A model generated the notes under the pieces. The model did no database searches, was not told the DNA's origin, and saw only the letters and a list, made by a program, of their open reading frames with translations. The position numbers and the translations under genes are program-made. From Mytilus edulis (lineage: Eukaryota > Mollusca > Bivalvia > Mytilida > Mytilidae), in NCBI RefSeq assembly GCF_963676685.1, contig NC_092345.1, forward strand, positions 51,395,527-51,459,526: DNA of 64,000 bases. Direction: 5' to 3'. Every line of letters starts with the position of its first letter. Positions within the stretch are counted from its first letter, which is position 1. Below, one piece after another: positions 21,656-33,350 of the stretch.

Positions 21656-22434
21656 AGAAGTTTATTTTGAATAGAATTAATTCGTATCTCTCCTAACCTG
21701 AATGATTGCTGCTTATCCATTATTGAAGCCTAATTGTGTCCCATAAGATGCTTCTTTATATTATTTTAGTTGCTGATAAATTTGAGTTTGATTGAATTAC
21801 ACATCATGTTTATTTAGAAAGACTTTGAACCTTCCAATCAACAAATACTCATTTTTAAAGCCTTTTTGTTTGTAAAACTGATAGCATCGTTTTTTAATGC
21901 CATTAGAATCAATATCAATTATTTCTAAACTTAAGTAAGATAAAATTTCCAATTCCAAAATTATAGACAAATGTTTAGTTATAGTAAATGTAAACACTGC
22001 TACACTTTGCATTGATTAAATGATTTTAATCACTTAAGGAAGCATAATGTTTTAATGTGGTAGAAAAAGGTTAATGGATCGCTTTTCAATTAACTCTAGA
22101 CTTTGTAATTCATCTGCAATTATCATGTTAAATTTTCCAATCGCCCTTTTTAATCCACTTTCGTCGGGACGCAAGGTGAAAAATTGAGACTTTTATTCTG
22201 CGAAGCAACTGTCCATTTAGAAAAATATAAGACATAATCATTACTGCTAGACTTTTAGTTCTCATTGTTAGTACTATTTGTTTTCGTTTTACTTATTTTT
22301 CCTGGTCATTTTATGTCTTCGAAACAGTATGTTCGTGCTCCTAGTTTGAATCATCTTTCAAAATCTTTCTAATAAAATGTTGGTATAATGGCAATGATAT
22401 TAATCGTGATACTAGAAACCTTCAGCTGCAAGTT
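21656..22434. other. No gene seen
   Basis: AT-rich DNA without supported features. Confidence 0.4.
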
Positions 22435-23135
22435 ATGTGGTGAAAGAGGCACTATGTCACACATACTTTCAGGCTGTAAGGTTGCTATGACAAGGTAAGA
22501 TATTGATGTCGACAAGATCCTGAAACACCTGACAGAGATCCTTGATATTGAGAGAAGGAAGAAGAGACGATCAACAACAGAGGCAAAGCAGATCAGATTC
22601 GTCAGAGAGGGATATACTGGTCATGCAACAAAGTCATAACAGCACTTCATCTTGGACAAAGGCTTTGAATAAAACACGAGGACTGCCATTGGCAAGAAGC
22701 TTGTGTTTCCTTAATGTATTCAAACACCCCAACGGTCATACATTGTAAGTTGGTCACAGCAGTTGTCAAAGAGGATAGCAGCGATAGAACTAACCGTTCA
22801 TTGGGAATAGAGATATGAAGAGGCATACTAGCGAAAGAAGGAAAGTACTCAGAGCAGATGACAACATGTAGAGATAGAGCATGAAAGCATGGCTGTTCCT
22901 AGTAGAAGAAAGCTGCAGAGGTTTTCCTGCACAGTCAGTATGAAGGATGCTACAGGCAATGGGATAGTCGAAAAGGCAAGTAGTAAGCCAGCTAGGGGAT
23001 GCATCAGAACGTTCATCTTGCTGGTTATGGCATCCCCGAAATTATCTGAGCCGGAAGCCGAGTGCTGATTATGGTTTGGCCACCTCTTCTGACCCGCCAA
23101 CCAGAAGATGATTGTAATGATACAGGGTCGAAACA
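22435..23135 (+). pseudogene. Decayed retroelement ORF, C-terminal region
   Basis: Plus-strand frames, broken by stops and shifts, give CKLCGERGTMSHILSGCKVA (zinc-knuckle C-x2-C..H-x4-C), then DKILKHLTEILDIERRKKR, KKLVFP, ELTVHWE, and WLFLVEESCRGFPAQSV followed by SSCWLW. I recall the same order (knuckle, RWRHDxIL, (R)PDIVxWS, xELTVPWE, EVGCRGFxAxS, ASxWLW) from a widespread family of metazoan retroelement polymerases. The PD...ELT pattern suggests a restriction-like nuclease fold (inference). No reverse transcriptase core remains upstream. Confidence 0.5.
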
Positions 23136-23277
23136 TCTGAAGACATCAAAGCACCGACAGAAAGCGAAGAAGATTCAGAGATGAAGGATGATGAGCAGTC
23201 AAGAGAATATGCCAGCAGAAAGGCAGAATACCACCCGCCATCTTTAAGTAATAAAAAAATCTGTATCACTAGTAAAT

Positions 23278-24766
23278 ACACTCAACGTCTCCTCAGCAGT
23301 TACAAAGCAATATGTCGAAATGAATTTTATTTTGATCCAGTTGTTCACAGCTTCCACATTGAAGTACATTACCTTTTGATGTTAATGTCACTGATAAATT
23401 AAAATGTTTCAACTACAATTTCACGCCAATCTTTATTATAAATGACAGTTGATTGGATAAAAGTCATGGATAGCCACGCCTTTATTAAACTGAGGTCCTA
23501 TGAATTGACTAGTATTCGAATTTGATATAAAAAATCTTGATATCTCTTATTGTTTCAGTATTGGAAGAATTGAGTAACGTAATTAATTTAAGATTTAAAT
23601 TGGGAAGTATTGCACATCCCTTTTTCTTAGTTAAAAAAAAAACAGCTGGTTTTGTGATTTTGTAAGAATAGCAAATATCTAACAAATTCAAATTATCATA
23701 CAGATGTTTTTCTCTAATTTTCTCCCTCAACATTGTCTGCTGAAAGTCACATATGATGGCTAAAATATATCATGAAACAATTACATTATTTCATTTTACT
23801 TATATATCGACGTAAGAAATTATTAAACGTGTTCTTTTAAAAAAAAATTATATGTTCTACATTGCATTTAAGAAATCCTATGCAAGAATATTGTATGATA
23901 AGAAAGCATTGCCTGCTGTTGGAAGTTCAGTTTCTCCACTTTTCGTGTTTGTCATGAGACGGTATTAGGGGTTTCGATTGTTAAACTCATAAAATAAGAT
24001 AACGAACATATTCCATCCCAACCTTAGGAAGAGTGACTCATTTTCGTCTTGCGATGTTTATCGTTTCATGCGTTTGTTAGATTTATTTTCAATGCTGTTT
24101 ATTAACGCAGAGTAAAATTCTAAATGTTCGGTATTAAAAAGTTAAATTATTATACTTCTTTAACAAACTTTTCAGAAGATAATGAGAAATAACGAAGAAT
24201 CATGATATAAATTTTAAGAAAAGAACAAAACCAAGCACCTTTTTTATTTACTTTGAAGAATCCAACTGTTTAAAAGTCATATTGACCTCTTAAATTCGTT
24301 ACAAATTAAACAAGTTCTTAGTTTATTAAAATGTCAAAAAAGAGCCCGTTCACAAACGCGCACTGGACATAATTATTATATTTCTATTCAGACTTTTTAT
24401 GCATTCTATCAGCCGTAAGTGAACTATTTGATGATTACAGGTCAGTGTCTTCATTACACGTTTAACGCAAAATAGAAAATACAGTTTTGTGTATGTAAAA
24501 CAACTTGGAAGCTTTCTGAAAGTATTTGATATGGCGTACGCCAATTCATGAGGTCGTCACTAAAGTCACTTATGTCCAATCAGCTTTTCTGTTGTACAAA
24601 GTTTGAAGTGATGTTTGAACAGTGTAAATGACATTGTCATAATATTATGACATTGTCTTTTAACACGAAAGACTATTTACTATACTAGGGTGACTGTGTT
24701 ATTCTGATTGAAAACTAAATTGGTTTTGAAAAAGTTCTTTGTAACCGCTGAGGAGACGTTGAGTGT
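23278..24766. repeat. 30-bp inverted repeats 1.4 kb apart
   Basis: The sequence at 23278-23307 (starts ACACTCAACGTCTCCTCAGC) is the reverse complement of 24737-24766 with one mismatch in 30. Flanks differ immediately outside. The 1.43-kb interior is AT-rich with only short frames. It could be a non-autonomous DNA transposon with terminal inverted repeats, but no target-site duplication is evident. Confidence 0.55.
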
Positions 24767-24804
24767 AAGATAGAAATTTTTTGTTTACCACAAATTATTT
24801 AATA

Positions 24805-24985
24805 GTTACCAAAGGTACCAGGATTATAATTTAGTACGCCAGACACGCGTTTCATCTACATAAGACTCATCAGTGAAGTTCATATAAAAATATTTATAAA
24901 ACCAAACACGTACAAAGTTGAAGAGCATTGAGGATCCAAAATTCCTAAAAGTTGTGCCAAATACGGCTAAAAGCTTCAGTAAATT
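24805..24985 (+). repeat. Dispersed repeat family R2
   Basis: Contains AAGGTACCAGGATTATAATT, CGCCAGACACGCGTTTCATC, AAGTTGAAGAGCATTGAGGA and GTTGTGCCAAATACGGCTAA, the standard order of this family. Confidence 0.7.
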
Positions 24986-25559
24986 CTTTCGAAGTTGCAA
25001 ATATTTGGTTTAAAAACATGTGAATTACGAAAACGGGATATTGCATCTTTATTTTTGTAATATTATTCATTGAGGCCAAAGTTTAGCTAGATACATGTAA
25101 ACTTGTCAATCAGTTGGCTTATTATGAAACGTTATCAACTTAACGCTGTGATATGATCTGATTTTATAGTTTTATCGGTACATACATTAATTTTGTTATC
25201 CCTAAATCGAATCATAGCTAAACATATATTGCGATACAATTATGAACATTTACGGTTCAATATCCAGTCGATGCCAATAATTTGGCATTGGATTAAGTCA
25301 TCTTTTTCTCAGACTGTTCATGAGGTGTGTACACTAAATTCTTTTGACACGTACTAAATGAAATTGTAGTCAGCTGGGGAGCAGGATTTATTCATTAGCT
25401 ATAATTAATTAAGCTTGAAGTAACCTTCTATAGCTTTTTGTACTCTAAGATCGACACCTTCTGTTTTAAAATGTTTGTTATTTTTGTTTGTCGATCCAGT
25501 GACTACTGTCGCAGCGCGGCGGCGTTAACTAACTTCTCAAAAACTGAATATTTCAGATG
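24986..25559. other. No gene seen
   Basis: AT-rich DNA. A GC-rich word (GCAGCGCGGCGGCG near 25512) stands out, but I cannot assign it a role. Confidence 0.4.
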
Positions 25560-26390
25560 GTACATGTACCTGGATCCTTCACTTTGTAAATAGATTTTAA
25601 GAAGTTTACGTCTGTCACATGTCCATTTTCCTTGACCTTATTTTCATGGTTAAGTGACTTCTTGAAAAAAGGTTTTGATTTTAGTATAATTGTTTATTTC
25701 TCTCTTATTATGAGTAGCATATATTTACATACCTTACATGATTACCATGCCTGTCAGACAGTTTGCACTTGACCTCGACCTCATTTCGTTGATCAGTGAG
25801 TAAGGTTAAGTTTTTGTGGTCAAATCCATATCTCAGATACCTTAAGCGATAGGTCTACTTTATTTTGTGTATGGAATTATTTTTTGGTGTACACGTCCAA
25901 CATGCAGGTGTCATCTGACCTTGACTTCATTATCATAGATCAGCCTTTATAAGTTTAAAAAGTTCTTGTCTTTTTTTCTGTTTTTCTAATACTATATGCA
26001 ATAGGTCTACTATATTTGGTCTGTGGAAAGATTGTAAGTTGTACATGTCCAACTGGCAGTTGTTATCTGACCTCGATATCATTTTCATGGTTCAATGATA
26101 ATAGTTAAGTTTTGTGTTTTAGTCTGTTTTTTAATACAGTATTCAATAGGTCAACTATATTTGGTGTATACAAATATTTTACAATGTCATTTTCGTGGTT
26201 CATTGTTCAATATTAAATTTTCCTTGTTTAATTTGTTTCTTGGATACTATATGCAAAAGGTCAATTTTATTTCAAGCATGATTGTAATGATTGTAAGGTG
26301 AACATGTCTGTCTGGAACGGTTCATCTGACCTTGGCCTCATTTTCACGGCTCGTTGATCAATGTTCAGTTTTCCTGGTTGATATAACAAA
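25560..26390 (+). repeat. Tandem repeat array, unit about 140 bp
   Basis: About six diverged units are marked by TGACCT(T/C)GACCTCATTTTCATGG-like words near 25634, 25772, 25918, 26070, 26190 and 26330. Each is followed by AAGTTTTTGTG..TTTTTCT, then ATATGCAATAGGTC(T/A)ACT and GTGTATGGAA. An inverted array of the same unit lies at 47.9-48.5 kb. Confidence 0.7.
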
Positions 26391-26800
26391 GAAGATATGG
26401 TATGATTGCCAAATTTCCACAAGAGACCAAATGACTCAGAAATTAAGAACTATAGGTAACCATGCGGCCTGTCACAATGAACAAAGCCCATACTGCATAG
26501 TCAGCTATAAAAGGCTCAGAAATGACAAATGTAAAACAATTCAAACACGAAAACTAACGTCCTAATTTATGTAGAAAAAAATGAACGAAAAACAAATATG
26601 TACCACATCAACAAACGACAACCACTGAATTACAGGCTCCTGACTTGAGCCATGCACAGAATTTGGCGGGGTTAAACATGTAAGCGGGATCCAAACACTC
26701 CTCTTAACCTGGGACAGTGATATAACAGTAAAACATGAGAACGAACTATAAAAATCAGTTGAAAAAGGGTTAACTCATCAGATGGTTACAAATAGAAATG
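26388..26800 (+). repeat. Dispersed repeat family R1
   Basis: Nearly complete copy that begins directly where the 140-bp array stops (AAAGAAGATATGGTATGATT) and ends near TTAACTCATCAGATGG. The junction suggests insertion into the array. Confidence 0.7.
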
Positions 26801-27769
26801 CATCTAATAAAATCACCGAGTGGACGTATTTGTTTCTTAGATGTACTATAAATCAACTATAGCTAAAGCATAATTGGTGAAAGGAATAAACCTGTATTAC
26901 CGGTTTGGTTTGTCTGACCTTTGATGAAGGCGAAACATTTCAACGTGTGCACTCTTGTTTTTTCGTGTATTGTGTCGATTTGAGTTCAACCTTTATCGAC
27001 TGATTTTGTCGCTGTGTTCTCCTTGTTAGGGGGGATTGTGCACTATCAAACATGCTTAAAACAATCACATTCTGTACTGTACCCCAAGTGAAAAACGGAT
27101 ATTTCGGTACTTTTTGTTGGTTGCTGTTTGCCCTATTTCAATTGTTCTATTGAGAGTTCTACCCTTTTCATAATGTAAAATATATGATTTTTAATAGACG
27201 AAGAATACATTGAAAAGCTTAAAAACACATGCATACATAATCAAGGGGTTAAAGACATATTTTGAACATGTCATGGACCTTTGGATTTGTCTTCGAACAA
27301 AATGCTGCATCTTCATGGCCCAAACATTTCCCACTTTTCAAGACTTTTATATGTAAACTAGGTTAGTTCTGGGATATCTCATGACAAGTTGTAAGGTCGA
27401 AGATCATAGATTAAGTTCAACATTAAAAATTTAAACGCGTATAAGTCTTTTCAAATAGGGTGAACAACACACAATTTCCTATCCCAGACATGATTTTAAC
27501 CTGATGGTCTTTGTGAAGCCCTTTGATCCTCGATGTCAATGTTAAATATCGAATTGGAGTAGAATATTTGGGTTTACCAAGAGTCATAGCTAACTTGGTA
27601 TACACGCACACCATGAACGGGTCACTACTTGATGTGTTTGTTTCACTTGAATTCGAAAAACTAACTCAAAGTTGAATTCAAACGGTAACCCAAACTTTAA
27701 TTTGAACACTAATTAGATGGATGGCCACACGCATTCAAGGCACATACAACATGAAAATCTATCTAAAAA
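26801..27769. other. No gene seen
   Basis: No splice-bounded frames. A short GATGAAGGCGAAACATTTCA-like segment near 26920 may be another repeat but has no second copy here. Confidence 0.4.
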
Positions 27770-28130
27770 TAGAACAGATTTTACCGAATTGGTGACGTGG
27801 TTTTACCTCATCTAGTAATGGGGTAACCACATCAAAGAATGACAGGACCACATAAAAAAATGACAAGACTACATCAAATAATGAAACAAACACATCAAGT
27901 AGTGTAAAGTCGTCAAATTTTGAAACATTACGTAATGTTAAAACCATATAAAGAATAGACAAATCATCATTACGAAATAAGAAAACCAACATGTAACGAA
28001 AAAAACTACATGACGTTAAGTCACATACACATCAAGTTATGTTAAACCAACATTGACTAATGATACAACAATATTAGAAATGGTGAAACCACATCGACAA
28101 AACTATATCAAGTAAGATCACAAAAATATT
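27770..28130. repeat. Degenerate minisatellite, left half
   Basis: Repeated, diverged units of about 20-24 bp around the words ACATCAAGTAATG, AAAACCACAT and ATGACAA. The same unit resumes at 28870. Confidence 0.6.
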
Positions 28131-28134
28131 GAAC

Positions 28135-28325
28135 TTAGAGGAAAATCAATTCCGAAAGTCCATTATCACATGGCAAATCAAATAACAAAACGCATCAAAA
28201 ACGAATGGACAAGAACTGTCAGATTCCTGACTTGGTACAGGCATTTTTAAATGTAGAAAATGGTTGATTCAACCTGGCTTTATAGCGCTAACCCTCTAAC
28301 TTTGATGACAGTCTCGTCAATTTCC
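28135..28325 (+). repeat. Dispersed repeat family R4, partial
   Basis: Contains TCCGAAAGTCCATTATCACA, TTCCTGACTTGGTACAGGCA and TTGATTCAACCTGGCTTTAT. The first part matches 52.75-52.88 kb and, inverted, 40.83-40.97 kb. Confidence 0.65.
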
Positions 28326-28497
28326 GTTATATTTACATTGATGCGTAACCTAAACAGACACAATAAAGAAAATAGTAAAAATATGGGTACATCAGTCATC
28401 ATCGTATAACAATTTTAAAAGGGACAATTTAACAGAACACAAAAACATCTATCTTTTTTTTATATGCACATAAATTTGTCGTTCAATGTGCATGTAA

Positions 28498-28840
28498 ATA
28501 GTTATCAAAGGTACCAGGATTATAATTAATTACGCCAGACGCGCGTTTCGTCTACATAAGACTCATCAGTGACGCTCAGATCAAATAGTTGTAAAGCCAA
28601 ACAAATACAAAGTTGAAGAGCATTGAGGACCCAAAATTCCAAAAAGTTGTGCCAAATACGGCTAAGGTAATCTATTCTTAGGATTAGAAAATCCTTAGTT
28701 TTTCAAAAAATTCAAGGTTTTGTAACAGAAAATTTATAAAAATGATCACATAATTGAAATTCATGTCAACACCGAAGTGCTGACTACTGGGCTGGTGATA
28801 CCCTCGGGGACGAAACGTCCACCAGCACACAAACAATTTT
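28498..28840 (+). repeat. Dispersed repeat family R2, long copy
   Basis: Contains CGCCAGACGCGCGTTTCGTC, GACTCATCAGTGACGCTC, GAAGAGCATTGAGGACCCAA and GTGCCAAATACGGCTAAGGT, then a second part with GAAGTGCTGACTACTGGGCT and GGGGACGAAACGTCCACCAG. Pieces of that second part also occur near 31.3 and 54.15 kb. Confidence 0.7.
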
Positions 28841-28869
28841 AAAATTTAGGCAATGTTAGTATGTAAGGT

Positions 28870-29035
28870 TAAGTTAATACGAAACCATATCGTGAAGTAT
28901 CGAAATATCATTAAGTAATAACTATTCCATATTGAGTTATATTAAAACATCATTACGTTATGTCAAAACCATATTTAGTAAAGACAAAATGTCATTAAGT
29001 AATAATAAAACAACATAAAGTAATATCAGAGTTCC
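28870..29035. repeat. Degenerate minisatellite, right half
   Basis: Units of the 27.77-28.13 kb array resume (CATCATTACGTTATGTCAAA, CATTAAGTAATAAT and similar). Together with the left half this indicates one array interrupted by R4 and R2. Confidence 0.6.
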
Positions 29036-29094
29036 ACATAAGACAGCTGTGGCGTTTCATATGTATGACGTGCTTCTTTCTCGATTGTACTGTT

Positions 29095-29285
29095 TTTTAT
29101 TTTGGCATTTCGGGGCCTTGTATAGCTGACTATGAGGTATGCGTTTTACTTATTGTTGAAACCCTTGCGATGCCTTTAGTTTGTTAATTTCTGTGTCATT
29201 ATGTCTCTTGTGCAGAGGTTCTCATTGAAAATCATACCACATCAGATTTTTATATTAACCACCGTACAGTCAGTTGATTGCGGAC
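29095..29285 (-). repeat. Dispersed repeat family R1, inverted fragment
   Basis: Complement of the R1 head, from GGGGCCTTGTATAGCTGACT to AATCATACCACATCAGATTT. It is followed by ACCGTACAGTCAGTTGATTG, which is also present after the R1 fragment at 36.4 kb. It abuts the truncated receptor copy. Confidence 0.65.
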
Positions 29286-29289
29286 GTTG

Positions 29290-29676
29290 TTCATTTTCAA
29301 AAATAACAAAAGATGGTTTCCAAAGTATATGTTCTTCGAGAGTAATTTCGTCGATTTGATTTTCTGTGCTATCCCAAGATATAGTATCATCTACCCAGCT
29401 TATACCAAAGTATCCAGATAAACTTAGTTTTCCTTTAACTTCATTAAATTCCTGGATATATATTAAATGAAAAAAATAAACATATTTATTTTCGATTTGT
29501 GGTCAAGGACTGGCCGCAAATTTACGTTTTACCACCGGTAATATTTTTGAAGAACGCGTCAAAATTCGCATATGATACCGAGTAACTTTCTCGGAAAGAC
29601 GATACCAACCGTATCGGTATAACTAAATATCCACAATTTGTCATCTTCCTGTGTCCAAGTTAGGCTTGGAGTTAAT
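29290..29676 (-). pseudogene. Cys-loop receptor fragment (copy C)
   Basis: The minus strand matches the first ~125 codons of receptors A and B, including SYSVSYANFDAFFKNITGGK and GYFGISWVDDTISW. The exon starts at a preserved acceptor (GACAG|ATTAACTCC). An ATG near the expected place leads into the signal-peptide region. A frameshift after ITGGK produces a stop, and the homology ends near 29288 at repeat sequence, so the Cys-loop and all four membrane segments are missing. Its presumed 5' exon is at 34671-34890. It is a relic of the tandem receptor array. Confidence 0.85.
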
Positions 29677-30630
29677 CTGTCAATTATAGACAATTCATTT
29701 TGACGGGCTTCTTTCGGTTTGTAAATAAACCCGTGCTCGAAATCAAATAAAATGTGTTTGCACATGCGTATATTAACTACTGCAGAAATTGACTTTGATC
29801 AAATTGACATGCATTTAATATATTGCAATACCTTAAAACACTTTCAAACTCTTTAATGATGCACATGTTATTATATTATGACTTCAATGTGTTTCAATTC
29901 TCAATTGACATATTGGACATAGATACGACAACGTTCATGCTGTTCAAAACCCCTCCATCTGAAAAAACACATTGTCAGCCGTCTGATTGTTTACTAGCTT
30001 AAAAGGTGGATTTATGGCAGAGCCTTCACAAACGCTCTACACTCATATACATCGGACATATAGAAAACCTTAATTGTCCTAATCAGAAACGAAATAATTG
30101 ATGCAAGCTATACACATTGCAGTTTTAACATGGGTAGGTATTATATTCGTGGTATTTTATCCCTCACTATCGCTTGGGCAAAAATAATAACGAATATAAT
30201 GCCTTTTTTAAAATTTGCTTCCAATATTATGTTGTAGTATATGATAATTCTTATTAAGATGGCTTTATTTTCGCAAAGTTTACAAGAATATACAGCTGCT
30301 ACGTGTTCTTCCACAAAAAGCAGCGAGTAAAGGGCTCATGTCTTCAATAAATATAATTTAGCCAAGTTGAACTATTTGTTTTTTATATCTTTGGATTGTT
30401 TTATATAAATGTTATTCAAGAAATTACCTAAAATTTGATTTTATAACGTGATATGCAATTTGTAAGAAACAATAAATGTTTCTATCAATATTTAGATCCC
30501 AATTGTTTAAAAACAGGTCTAATCTGTTATATTTTGAATAGGTACATGTAGCATATAAAAAACTATTACATTTTTCGTATTATTTTTTTGTATCAGTACA
30601 TTTAGCATTTTTCAACTCTGTAATACTAGT
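29677..30630. other. 5' intron of receptor copy C, diverged
   Basis: Non-coding DNA. From about 30370 it aligns with the intron of receptor A at 40350-40570. No gene is seen. Confidence 0.5.
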
Positions 30631-30631
30631 A

Positions 30632-30861
30632 TATAAACTCATCAAAGATACCGGGATTAAAATTTAATATTCACGCCAAACTTTTTTTCGTCCACAAAAG
30701 AATCGTCAGTGACGCTCGAATAAAAAAATGTTATAAAAGGCTAAATAAAGTACGAAGTTGAAGTGCATTGAGGACCAAATTTCCTAAAAGTTTTGCCAGA
30801 TACAGCTTAGGTAATCTACCCTAAGGTAGAAAAGCCTTAGTTTTTCAAATATATATATATG
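30632..30861 (+). repeat. Dispersed repeat family R2, precisely delimited insertion
   Basis: The receptor-A intron reads straight through CTCTGTAATA...ATCATGTTGTCAATTTACC near 40565. In copy C the same flanks are split by this R2 copy, which includes an AT dinucleotide run near 30849. The paralog therefore acts as an empty-site reference. Confidence 0.65.
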
Positions 30862-32451
30862 TCACAATCATATTGTCAATTTACCAAATCGTGAATAAAA
30901 TTACCATATTTCATACTCCAAAAACAAACAACCGTTGATATACTAAATCATGGCCATGATTTTTCTCGAACACTATCTTTTTCACAAAACAAATATATCA
31001 ATGATATTTTATGTCAACACTAAAAAAATCCGGACTGATACATGTACAGTGCTGACAAAATTCTCTTTGTGGTTGTGGAAATCGATGAAATCTAGTACAT
31101 GTTAAGTCAGTGCCGCTCCAACCAAAACAGATGGAAGGCACATTCACTTTAAAATTGAAGAGTATTGAAAAATTAAAAACATGTATGCCAAATACGAGTT
31201 ATGCTGTAATGCTATATATTTTGTGAACATATTTTCCTTCAGGAAATGAACCTATCAGTTATATTGTAAGTCAACATATGAATGTTGACTACATGGATGG
31301 TTAAACTCTATGGGGCTAAACGTTCACCAGAAATGACATCCACCTAGTGTTTGCGAAAACTCACCAAAGACACCAAGCTTTATTCCGGAAGTTGGGTCCC
31401 CCTTTTATATGATTAATCAGAATGAATGGTGACATATGCATAGATGGAACCTTATTCCCCCTTTATCCTGTGTTGAACGCTTCTTTTAAGAATATCTGGA
31501 TCAGCCCCTATTTCAGGAATAGTACGTCAATTATGTTCAATCACTTGCACAAGACGATAAGCGTTATTTGTTGGGTTTCTTTTATCTTGTGGTTCATGTA
31601 ATTATCAGTTGAAGTGTGGCACATATAATTATCCTTGTACTATGCAAAATCCTGCCATGCTAATTGTGTTTTTGCATAAAGAACTTTACAAAATAAAAAA
31701 AAAACATCACAAGGATATATCGACCCTACTTTTTGAAAATCAGGCCATGATACAGCAGTAAACAAACTTTGTAAGGTTCTAGTAAAATATGGTACACTCC
31801 ATTATCGATGACATGTGTCAATTTACGTGAACACTTTGATTTGTATTTGAATCTTTCGGCCAATTAAATTTGACGTTACAAGTTGTTTGTTTGTGACACG
31901 CCAGAATGTTACTAATGAATTACCACACGTTAACCTTGACTACAGTTTAGTGTAGACAGAAGTTCTTCAAAATAAGTCTTTATTTCTGTACCTCTAAAGA
32001 TCTAATGACGCCCAACCTTTTCTATGGTATTTCAAATTTTTATCACATGTTCTTTTGAATTACAAACGTCTGATATTTTCTCCATTCATCCTCTAATTTT
32101 GAAATTTAGTGACCTCCTTCATTTATTTCTTCTTGGTTAATAACCGGACACTGACCCGATATCACATGTCTTTCATTTCTCCATTATCTGTACAGCGTCA
32201 CCCTTAAAAAAGATTTTCCTGTTTATTACTTGAAGACAAGAATAAGAACCTTTTCTTAGTATGCTACGATAACCATACCAACATAAGATTTATTTTACTT
32301 ATCTTATATAAAGGTTTAATTTCCTACGTGTCTGGCCAGCTATTATTGTCCTATTTCCCAGTTAAAAACTATAATTTGTACTAAAAGTTTATGAAATACT
32401 ACATACAAACTGCTTTGTCTATTATCTGAAGAAAACACATTTATTTTCATA
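30862..32451. other. Intronic DNA with R2 debris, no gene seen
   Basis: Short R2-like pieces (GTCAGTGCCGCTCC, GAAGAGTATTGAAAA, GGGGCTAAACGTTCACCAG) lie at about 31100-31335. The rest is AT-rich without supported frames. Confidence 0.45.
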
Positions 32452-32865
32452 TAAAAAAAGAAGATGTGGTATGATTACCAATGAGACAACTCGATCAAAA
32501 TGACACAGAAATTAACAACTATAGGTCACCGTACGGTCTCAACAATGAACATACCGCATAGTCAGCTATAAATGGCCCCAAAATGACACAGTGAAACAAT
32601 TCAAATGAGAAAACTAACAGCCTAATTTATGTACAAAAAATGAACGAAAACAAATATGTTACACATAAACAAACGACAACCACCGAATAACATGCTCCTG
32701 ACTTGGGACAGACACATACATACATAATGATGCTGGATTAAACATGTTAGTGGGATCCCAACCCTCCAATAACCTTGGACAGTGGTATAACAGTACAACA
32801 TAAGAACGAACTATAAAAATCAGTTGAAAAAGGCTTAACTCATCTGATGGATAAAAATACATGTT
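32452..32865 (+). repeat. Dispersed repeat family R1
   Basis: Well-preserved copy from AAAAAAAGAAGATGTGGTAT to TTAACTCATCTGATGG. Confidence 0.75.
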
Positions 32866-33267
32866 TATTTACATGTCTTCTTACATCTAACAACAAGCTT
32901 TTTGTGAAATGATATCTACACGGGTTTTTGTTTTAGATTTGAACTTATTGTCGATCATTTACACATTTTCTTTATATATAGTATTCAATGTAATTATTTC
33001 ATTCTATAACATTTCTATAACTAAAATGGAAAATATCTAAACTGTTACACTTACTAATAAATCATAAATGAAGTATTTTTAATGTCACAATAGAAACCCT
33101 GTAACTGGACCTGTCAACGACGCCTGTTAGAAAGAAATAGATCAAATTAAGAAAAAATTACTATAAGCAATATGTTACCTAGCTATTTGAAGATTTTATC
33201 TGTTTGCATTGAAACTAAATGTTACCATAGTTGAAACATTATGACCATACAACTATATTTGTGAATG

Positions 33268-33350
33268 AATACAATTGAGAATGGAAATGGGGAATGTGTC
33301 AAAGAGACAACAACCCGACCATATAACAGACAACAGCCGAAGCCTATTTA
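33268..33350 (+). repeat. R3 fragment inserted in duplicated receptor intron
   Basis: ATTGAGAATGGAAATGGGGA through AACAACCCGACCATA. The flanks (33060-33265 and 33370-33480) align with 41400-41660 next to receptor A, where no such sequence is present. Confidence 0.65.

Noticed and set aside
24061-24544. Short frames inside the 30-bp inverted repeat pair, examined for a transposase
   Set aside because: The longest is 64 codons with no DDE-type motif. The interior is non-coding as far as I can see.
27759-27992. 77-codon minus frame with repeated FDVVLSFFDVV-like text
   Set aside because: Produced by the periodicity of the degenerate minisatellite rather than by a protein-coding repeat.
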